Program-made: the position numbers and the translations under genes
Assembly (NCBI GenBank): GCA_964581605.1
Contig: CAZOPF010000092.1
Location: 1-22,284 of the forward strand
Length of the DNA stretch: 22,284 nucleotides
Direction of reading: 5' to 3'
From: CAADGU01 sp964581605
GTDB lineage: Bacteria; Chloroflexota; Anaerolineae; Promineifilales; Promineifilaceae
The notes under the pieces: model-generated
What the model saw: only the letters and a program-made list of their open reading frames with translations
Databases searched by the model: none
What the model was told of the DNA's origin: nothing
Shown: in pieces, positions 16,563-22,284 of the stretch
How positions within the stretch are numbered: position 1 is the first letter of the stretch
Layout of the letters: each line of letters opens with the position of its first letter

Positions 16563-16900
16563 GAAAATCGGTCACTCCCCACTCCTTTTGTCGGTGGGTT
16601 ACCCACGCCGGTTTGTGGAATGGTTCTCAATTGAAGGGGCTTTGATTCAGAGTGTGACCGCTCTGGAAGGCATCCGCTGATCTTTCGATTTTCCAGCGGA
16701 CGTATAAACGTCCACCGTTAACCCCACCTCGCGGTGGGGAACCTTCACCTCGTCAGCGGGTCTACATCCACACCTGTCAGGTCTTCTAAGACCTGACAGG
16801 TGTAAACACAAACCCGCCCATGCGCTAATCTTGCCCTGTTAATGTGGTGTGGACTGTAGAGGGTGGCGGTTACGGCCGTGCTTAACGCCCACACACCTCC
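16563..16900 (-). promoter_or_regulatory. Highly structured non-coding leader upstream of glmS
   Basis: No gene is visible in this stretch. On the minus strand it holds consecutive stable hairpins: a 16-bp perfect stem (16770-16803) nested within GCGGGT/ACCCGC; CCCCACC-GCGA-GGTGGGG near 16721-16739; GGACGT-TTAT-ACGTCC near 16700; and CCGCTG/CAGCGG around an inner ATC-GAAA-GAT. CGGTCAC (16660-16654) can pair with GTGACCG (16575-16569) across 78 nt, enclosing a GTGGG/CCCAC hairpin. GNRA-type loops occur twice. This looks like a real RNA leader, plausibly the 5' part of a T-box-type riboswitch, but no family was assigned. Confidence 0.5.
16770..16803. repeat. Perfect 16-bp inverted repeat with 2-nt loop
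   Basis: ACACCTGTCAGGTCTT (16770-16785), loop CT, AAGACCTGACAGGTGT (16788-16803). Within it CCTGTCAGG is itself near-palindromic. It resembles small dispersed palindromic elements and may have inserted into the glmS leader. Confidence 0.85.
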
Positions 16901-16901
16901 C

Positions 16902-16929
16902 TTTTTACACTGCTTTCGCTAATCGTCAA
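16902..16929 (-). promoter_or_regulatory. glmS: Candidate promoter for the glmS leader
   Basis: On the minus strand TTGACG (16929-16924), a 16-bp spacer, then TAAAAA (16907-16902). The -35 matches 5 of 6 positions and the -10 only 4 of 6. It would start an mRNA with a leader of about 560 nt before glmS, consistent with a riboswitch-sized 5' region. Confidence 0.35.
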
Positions 16930-16930
16930 A

Positions 16931-16986
16931 TGAGGCGTGAGACGTGATGCGTGACCCTTTCTCACGCATCACGCCTCACGTCTCAC
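16931..16986. repeat. Heptanucleotide repeat array D (hairpin)
   Basis: Left arm units TGAGGCG, TGAGACG, TGATGCG, TGA (16931-16954) and right arm TCACGCA, TCACGCC, TCACGTC, TCAC (16962-16986) are reverse complements with one mismatch over the inner 18 bp and a 7-nt loop. Every unit is 7 bp. It lies between the divergent glmS leader and the marR promoter. Confidence 0.88.
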
Positions 16987-17024
16987 ACCTTCCTCACCCA
17001 TCTGTACTATTTTTCACAAGGGGA

Positions 17025-17073
17025 TTGACAGTTACTTCGGACGCCATATAATTAGCTTGCCTAATAGTTAGGC
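17025..17073 (+). promoter_or_regulatory. Consensus promoter with MarR-type operator
   Basis: TTGACA (17025-17030), a 16-bp spacer and TATAAT (17047-17052) are both perfect consensus hexamers. The palindrome GCCTAA-TAG-TTAGGC (17059-17073) lies at the expected transcription start, placed so that a bound dimer would block initiation. The adjacent regulator gene is of the MarR family, so autorepression and control of the RND pump are likely. Confidence 0.8.
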
Positions 17074-17093
17074 GAACGAACAATATGAAAGTT

Positions 17094-17128
17094 GAAACCG
17101 GGTCTTGGCATAAAACCCGGTTTCTTTT
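17094..17128 (+). promoter_or_regulatory. Terminator-like hairpin in the marR leader (possible attenuator)
   Basis: GAAACCGGGT (17094-17103) pairs exactly with ACCCGGTTTC (17115-17124), an 11-nt loop between, followed by TTTT. It lies after the promoter and 10 nt before the marR start codon. It could terminate a share of transcripts or fold over the start region. Confidence 0.5.
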
Positions 17129-17137
17129 GTGTGAACA

Positions 17138-17584
17138 ATGTCTGAACCCACTTTTGTAGCGACGGAAATTATCCGTACCATCCCCACCATCATGCGGGTG
17201 ATGGCGGCCGAGTTGCGCAAACAGCACACACAGCTACTCCCGGCACAGTTAGGCGTGTTGGGGGCACTGTCCATCCATTCCTGTAACCTCAGCGAACTGG
17301 CCGAAATGAGCGGCGTCAGCCTGCCCACCATGTCTGGCACCGTCAGCCATATGGTGACGCAAGGCTGGATTCAGCGCACCCGCTCTCCTCACGACCGGCG
17401 TATGATTTTGCTGGAATTGACGCCCGACGGCCGTGCCCTGCTCGACCAACTCGTACAACACATCGTCGCCCACCTGGCCGACCTGTTAACCCCCTTATCA
17501 GCGGAAGAACTCACGGCCGTTGCCCACGGCCTGATCAATTTACAAAAAGTGTTCCCTCCGTTGGAACCATTTAAGAAAGAGTAG
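17138..17584 (+). CDS. MarR-family transcriptional regulator
   Basis: 148 aa. Flanking helices (EIIRTIPTIMRVMAAELRKQ and the C-terminal LVQHIVAHLADLLTPLSAEEL) form the dimerisation part. The winged helix-turn-helix spans about 50-105: NLSELAEMSGVSLPTMSGTVSHMVTQGWIQR, then the wing SPHDRRMILLELTPDGRALL with the family DRR/DxR motif. The ATG at 17138 has no clear Shine-Dalgarno, so the start is less certain; later ATGs (from 17191) are no better. MarR proteins are ligand-responsive repressors, and the gene is directly followed by an RND transporter gene (84 bp), with a palindromic operator at the promoter, so a local efflux switch is inferred. The stop codon lies within the first unit of a heptamer array. 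Confidence 0.9.
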   Translation: MSEPTFVATEIIRTIPTIMRVMAAELRKQHTQLLPAQLGVLGALSIHSCNLSELAEMSGVSLPTMSGTVSHMVTQGWIQRTRSPHDRRMILLELTPDGRALLDQLVQHIVAHLADLLTPLSAEELTAVAHGLINLQKVFPPLEPFKKE

Positions 17585-17648
17585 CAGGTTGCAGGTAGCA
17601 GGTGGCAGGTAATAAGAGACTTGCCACCTGCTCCTTGCCACTTGCAAC
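17582..17648. repeat. Heptanucleotide repeat array E between marR and the RND gene
   Basis: TAGCAGG, TTGCAGG, TAGCAGG, TGGCAGG (17582-17609), then an 11-nt spacer, then TTGCCAC, CTGCTCC, TTGCCAC, TTGCAAC (17621-17648). AGCAGGTGGCA (17597-17607) and TGCCACCTGCT (17622-17632) are an exact 11-bp inverted repeat. The first unit supplies the marR stop codon. The flavour matches array B. It should be co-transcribed and could fold between the two cistrons. Confidence 0.9.
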
Positions 17649-17668
17649 CATTTACAAGGAGTACATCC

Positions 17669-20600
17669 ATGCTTTCCAATCTGTTTGACAAAATAACCGG
17701 TCTATCGCTCCGGTTCCGGTGGATAACCATTGGCATTGCCATGATTATCATGGCCGCCGGTATCTACTCGATGACCCAACTCAACCAGGAACTGCTGCCG
17801 CGTGTGGAGTTTCCGCAAACAGTGGTCATCATCCAGTGGCCGGAATCAGAATCCGCTGACCAATTCCTGGAAGAAGTCACCATCCCCCTGGAAGAAAAAT
17901 TGCAATCAGTAGATGGCGTGTTGAACGTGGAATCCACCACCAACCCCACCTTCGCCTTCCTCATCGCCCGTTATGACTTTGGCCTGAATCAGGAGCGGGT
18001 GCTGGAAGACATCAACGGAGCTATCGAGAGCGCCGGATTGCCAGACACGGCCGAACCCCAGGTACTCAACTTCAGCTTTAGCGACCTGCCGGTGGTCATC
18101 GCCAGCGTTTCTTCGTCCGAACTGACGCTGGCCGAACTGAAAGCGCTCGTCGAATCGGACTTGAAACCATCACTCGAAGGGCTGGCCCCGGTGAGCCGGG
18201 TGGCCGTCACCGGCGGGCAGGAGTTGCCGGATGAAACGGCCGTTGAACCTGTAGCTGAAGCGGCCGCTGAAGCGGNNNNNNNNNNNNNNNNNNNNNNNNN
18301 NNNNNNNNNNNNNNNNNNNNNNNNNNNNNNNNNNNNNNNNNNNNNNNNNNNNNNNNNNNNNNNNNNNNNNNNNNNGCTGAAGCGGCCGCTGAAGCGGAAG
18401 AAGAACCGGCCCCCACCGCCACCCCTGAAGACCCCGGCCGCCTGCCCCAAATCATCATTGATGGCGCGGCCGACATGGGCATTGAGATCACCCATGCCCA
18501 GGAGATCACCGTTGACCTGCTGCGCAGCATCAGCGACCGCCCCACGGCCGACCAGGATGTGATGACCCTGCTGGCCGTCTTTCCCACTGACTTGCTGGCC
18601 TATGTGCCCGCCGAAACGCTCTCCTACCTGCCATCGGAATACATGGCAACGCTCGACCGGGCACTGATAGCGGAACTGGATGAACTGGCGGCCGACTTTG
18701 GCGGCGTGGGGCAATATACCCTGGCCGAAGCCACGGCCGCCCTGTCTGGTAATGAAGTTGCCGAAGAAGCGACAACTGAACCCACCGAAACCGAAGTCGT
18801 CACAGAAGCCGTCACCGAAACGGCCGTCCTGCCCACCTTTGCCCCCGTAGATTTGCCCGAAACGTGGATCGCCGGGGCCGCCCAGATGGGCCAGGCCATC
18901 ACCACCACTGCCGACATCACGCCCGAAATCATGCAGGCCATCGCCAGCCTGGCCCCAGAGCAATTGGCGGAATTGACGCCGGAGATGTGGCGGGCGCTGC
19001 TGCCGGAAGTCACGGCCGTTGCCCTGCCCCTCGTTGAAGCTGATTTAGACCCCCTGCTGGTACAGCAATTGCAGGCCATTCAAGCGGCCGCCAATGGCGA
19101 AGCCCCACCGTCGGTCGAACTGCCCCAATCCTGGCAAGAGTTCACCGCTGGCAGGGGCATGCCCATCACCAGCACCGCCGCTTTTGCCAATTTGCCGCCG
19201 CAAGCCTTTGCCGCCATGTCCGGCAACAATGTGCCCCCCGAACTGCTGGCCGACCTGACGCCAGAAGTGCTGCTGGGGATGCCCGCCGAACTGCTCGCCT
19301 TCCTGCCGCCTGAACTCTCCGCCAATCTGGATGAAGGCATGATCCAGACTTTCACCAACATCAGCATTGCCGCTAACCGCCATGAACTGATGCTGGCGGC
19401 CGAAACAGAAGAACCGGCAGAGGAAGGGGAAGCGGCCGCAGCGGAGACAGAGACCCAACCCACTCCAGACCCCGCCGCCGAAGCTGAAGAAGCAGCCGCC
19501 GCTTCTGCCGAAGCGCCCGCCCTCACCGGCATCTGGGCCGAACCGGCCCCCGATGGTTCCGCGCCACTTTTCACAACAGCGTTTGACCTGATCAACAACG
19601 GTTTTTCGCTCAGTGCGGCCGAACTGCTGAACTTCATCCCCGGTTCCCCCAACGGTGAACAGGCGCCGCAGCTTATCGCCGACCTGTCGCCAGAGGTCAT
19701 CGCCTATCTGGCTGAAAACGAGGAAGGATTCCTGCAAAATCTGGACCCGACCATTCTGGAACTGATGTCGCCGGAGACGCTCACCTTCATCCTGGCAACC
19801 TACCCCGACGCCTTTGACGCCGACCTGACGGCACGGCTGGAAGGCGTTGCGGCGGGCACAGTAACGGTTTTTGTGCCCGAAGCGTCGGTGACACGCACAG
19901 ATGGCAACCCGGCCGTATTGGTGCAGGTGTTCAAGGGTGGCGATGAGAATACCGTCGCCACTGCGCACGAGATTTTTGAGGTGATGACTGCCTTTGAAGA
20001 GGCTCATCCGGGTATGAAAACGGCAATGGTCTTTGAGCAGGCCACGTTTATTGAAGAATCTATCGCCGGTGTGACCCGTGAAGGGTCATTGGGGGCGATC
20101 TTTGCCATCCTGGTCATCCTGGTCTTTTTGAGCGGCCGTATCGGGGGGCGGTATAAGTTAAGCTGGCGGGCGACATTGGTCACGGCCGTCTCCATCCCCC
20201 TCTCCATCTTCACCGCCCTCCTGCTCATGGAATGGATTCCCATCACCGTCGGCCAGAGCTTGCAAGATGTGGCCAACAGCAGCGGCAACAGCGCCCTCAT
20301 CTTCATCGCCCGGCTCTTCCCGGATTCGGTGACGCTGAACATTATGACCCTCAGCGGTCTTACTGTCGCCATCGGCCGGGTGGTGGATGACGCTATTGTG
20401 GTGCTGGAAAACTCCTACCGCCACATTCAGCGCGGCGAAGAGACCAACGTCGCCATCCGCGCCGCTACCCGTGAAGTGGCTATCGCCATCTTCTCCGCTA
20501 CTGTGACCACGATGGTCGTTTTCCTGCCCCTCGGTTTTGTGGGCGGCATCATCGGCTCCGTGTTCATGCCCTTTGGCGTGACGGTGGCCTGGGCATTGGC

Positions 20601-22014
20601 GGCCAGCTTTATCGTCTCCATTACCGTCGTGCCCGCCCTGACCTCGCTGTTCATCAATAAAGAGAACATTCCCGAAGAGCGGGAAACAGCCATGCAGCGC
20701 TGGTACACCCCCATGCTGCAATGGGCTTTAACTCATCGCGGGCTGACCCTGCTCGGTTCGACGGTGGTCTTCTTTGGCAGCCTCTATCTGCTGGCACAGT
20801 TACCGCAAAGCTTTATCCCCGCTTTGGGGGAACCAACGATTAACGTCGGCATTGAACTGCCCGGTGGCACCTCTATGCTGGAAACCAACGCGGCCGTGAC
20901 CCAGTTTGAAGAGGAACTGAGCGATATTGCCGGATTGGGCACCATTCAAACGGAAGTGGGCGGTGCGGGTGGCTTTGAAGCGATGTTTGCCGGCGGCAGC
21001 GTCAGCCAAAACATGGCGAACGTGACGATTAGTGTGGAAAACCAGGATGAACTGGACGCGCTGACGAAGGCGGTGCGGGCGAAGGCGGTGGCCCAGTTTG
21101 GCGAGGAGAATGCCACCGTCTCGGCCGCGTCGCAAACGGGTTTTGGCGGTTTTGCTCTCACGCTGACCGGAGATTCACTGGAAGAATTGTTGCCGGTAGT
21201 GGAAGATGTGAAAGCGGCTATTGAGTCGGTTGATCTGGAGGGGGACGGCGTGCCGGACATTGCCAATGTGACCAGTTCGGTGGATGACCTGCTGGCGGGC
21301 AATGGCAGTGGCAGCACGGTGTATATCCGCATTGACGGCCGTCCCGCCATCAGCTTTGGTGGTGAATTGGAAACACAGAATACGTTGGGTGTGACCAACG
21401 CCGCCAAAGCCGCCATTCAAGAGCTAGACAACCTGCCCGCCGGTGCGGAAGTGAGCGAAGGGTTTGAGTCGCAGCAGCAAGTGGAAGGGTTTGAATCCAT
21501 GCTTCTGGCCATTGGTATCTCCATCGTGCTGGTGTATGTGGTCATGGCGCTCACCTTCCGCAGCCTGATCTTGCCCTTTGTCATCCTGTTCAGCCTGCCG
21601 TTTGCGCTGGTGGGAGCGGCCATCGCCCTTTTCGTCACCGGCAGCGTGTTGGGCATTTCTGCGCTCATCGGCTTTATGATGCTGGTGGGTATTGTGGTGA
21701 CAAACGGTATCGTGTTGATGGAGTTGGTGCAGCAGCTCCGCCATCGCGGCATGAGTACGTATGATGCGTTGGTGGAAGGCGGCCGTACCCGGCTGCGCCC
21801 CATCTGGATGACCGCGCTTACGGCCATCCTGGCGCTCATCCCGTTAGCTGCCAGCGCGGAAGCGGGGGCCATCATCGCCTCTGACCTGGCGCGGGCGGTG
21901 ATGGGTGGTCTGCTGGTCAGCACCGCCCTGACGCTCATCGTGGTGCCGGTGGTCTTCTACTTGTTTGGCGATATTACGGACTGGATCGGTAAGAAGTTAG
22001 GCCGGGCCGGGTAA
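17669..22014 (+). CDS. RND-superfamily (HAE1/AcrB-like) efflux transporter with large extracytoplasmic insert; contains assembly gap
   Basis: The ATG at 17669 has AAGGAG about 8 bases upstream. Helix 1 (FRWITIGIAMIIMAAGIYSM) and PN1-like sequence (EFPQTVVIIQWPESESADQFLEEVTIPLEEKL) lead to GLAPVSRVAVTGG at about 190. There the docking region of AcrB is expected, but about 500 residues of Ala/Glu/Pro-rich sequence with four diverged repeats follow (18442-19860). The pump then resumes: DGNPAVLVQVFKG, helices 2-6 with the proton-relay Asp pair in GRVVDDAIVVLEN, a shortened second outer loop, and helices 7-12. AcrB Lys940 has no counterpart (GIVVTNGIVLMEL). About 1407 aa if the 22-nt gap flanks overlap, versus about 1040 for AcrB. 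No membrane-fusion or TolC gene is nearby. The apparent frame change at the 100-N gap is an artefact. Substrate unknown; MarR control suggests drug or toxic-compound export. Confidence 0.9.
18276..18375. other. Assembly gap of exactly 100 N in a repetitive Ala-Glu linker
   Basis: Both sides of the gap carry the same 22 bases, starting GCTGAAGCGGCC (18254-18275 left, 18376-18397 right). Joining the two copies into one keeps the reading frame open and gives a total length divisible by three. The 100 N are therefore a placeholder; the real DNA may be a 12-bp tandem repeat of unknown copy number, or no gap at all. Confidence 0.95.
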
Positions 22015-22015
22015 A

Positions 22016-22043
22016 CGGTAATTGGTGATCAGTAATCGGTAAT
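22016..22043. repeat. Heptanucleotide repeat array F after the RND gene
   Basis: CGGTAAT, TGGTGAT, CAGTAAT, CGGTAAT run in 7-bp steps, followed by a partial CGGAAAA. The array starts 1 base after the stop codon and ends just before the terminator. The flavour matches units 71-91 of array A. Confidence 0.8.
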
Positions 22044-22046
22044 CGG

Positions 22047-22079
22047 AAAAGCCACCGCTACAAAGCGGTGGCTTTTTTT
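22047..22079 (+). terminator. Rho-independent terminator of the marR-RND operon
   Basis: AAAAGCCACCGCT (22047-22059), loop ACAA, AGCGGTGGCTTTT (22064-22076) with T continuing to 22079. A GC-rich stem with a T7 tract is a classic intrinsic terminator. Confidence 0.93.
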
Positions 22080-22100
22080 GTGGTCACGGCCGTATGGTAG

Positions 22101-22163
22101 GGGCGAGGCGGTTGGGAAAGGTGAAAATTCAGCGGCGATCCTACATTCCCAACCGCCTCGCCC
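22101..22163. repeat. 18-bp perfect inverted repeat related to the GGGCGAGGC palindromes
   Basis: GGGCGAGGCGGTTGGGAA (22101-22118) and its exact complement (22146-22163) enclose 27 nt. The first nine bases equal the start of the 18-mer at 9676 and of the direct repeats that follow. Confidence 0.85.
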
Positions 22164-22174
22164 TGTTGCCGTTA

Positions 22175-22284
22175 GGAAAAAGGGCGAGGCAACCGGGAAC
22201 ATATTCCAAACCCGGCGGTTAATTTGTGGCCCGGTTGGGAAAAAGGGCGAGGCAACCGGGAACATATTCCAAACCCGGCGGTTA
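22175..22284. repeat. Two 47-bp direct repeats, 63-bp period, cut by the window end
   Basis: The 47-bp unit at 22175-22221 recurs exactly at 22238-22284 after a 16-nt spacer. It contains the 18-mer GGGCGAGGCAACCGGGAA (22182 and 22245), also present at 9676, and small internal palindromes (GGAACATATTCC). The array may continue beyond the window. No coding sequence is seen here. Confidence 0.9.

Noticed and set aside
16328..16900. glmS ribozyme in the glmS leader
   Set aside because: I could not find the ribozyme core; the motif present is T-box-like instead. A covariance-model search would settle it.
17085..17159. 24-codon leader peptide overlapping the marR start
   Set aside because: An ATG and an open frame exist but there is no ribosome site, and the sequence is explained by the hairpin at 17094-17124.
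18276..18375. Frameshifted or split RND gene (two genes)
   Set aside because: The frame change is caused by an arbitrary 100-N run between identical 22-nt flanks; merging them restores one frame.
22175..22284. Direct repeats at the right end as a CRISPR array
   Set aside because: The unit is 47 bp with a 16-nt spacer and only two copies are seen; the repeat carries a REP-like 18-mer also found at 9676, and no cas gene is present.

Overview
The window looks like a chromosomal stretch from a Chloroflexota bacterium, probably of the Anaerolineae/Ardenticatenia type. This is an inference from secreted proteins carrying a YLP-type motif, an RND pump without a recognisable docking domain, and intergenic regions full of short palindromes and heptanucleotide arrays; no rRNA or marker gene is present to confirm it. 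The sequence is an assembly with one run of exactly 100 N (18276-18375) inside a gene.

Layout. 1-5975 (+): three secreted proteins, namely a beta-helix surface protein, a small 96-aa protein ending in YLPIVIR, and a 1308-aa multidomain subtilase, separated by palindromic repeat elements. 6094-8329 (-): a likely restriction-modification pair, a methyltransferase followed by a PD-(D/E)XK-like nuclease. 8450-9472 (-): an MDR-family oxidoreductase. 9760-10665 (-): a VanY-like lipoprotein carboxypeptidase. It is divergent from an Lrp/AsnC regulator and an EamA transporter (10798-12264, +), which have a strong sigma70-type promoter. 12360-14329 (-): a Na/Pi-cotransporter-like membrane protein coupled to a tandem universal stress protein. 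14483-16327 (-): glmS. Its upstream region of about 600 nt is rich in hairpins and carries a T-box-like signature on the glmS strand. 17025-22079 (+): a MarR regulator and a very large RND transporter, with a consensus promoter, a palindromic operator and a terminator. 22083-22284: a repeat cluster that runs off the window.

The most unusual signals are (1) extreme over-representation of the palindrome ACGGCCGT, about 39 copies by hand count, in all reading frames and between genes; (2) six intergenic arrays with a strict 7-bp period built from a few shared sequence flavours; (3) a possible T-box leader upstream of glmS; (4) an RND pump in which the first docking subdomain appears to be replaced by about 500 residues forming four diverged repeats; and (5) an R-M pair of unknown specificity.

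Functional themes are secretion and the cell surface (beta-helix protein, subtilase, VanY, RND pump, GlmS for amino-sugar synthesis), transport (EamA, Na/Pi-like, RND) and genome defence (R-M). All coordinates, motif counts and folds were read by eye; no database or folding program was used.
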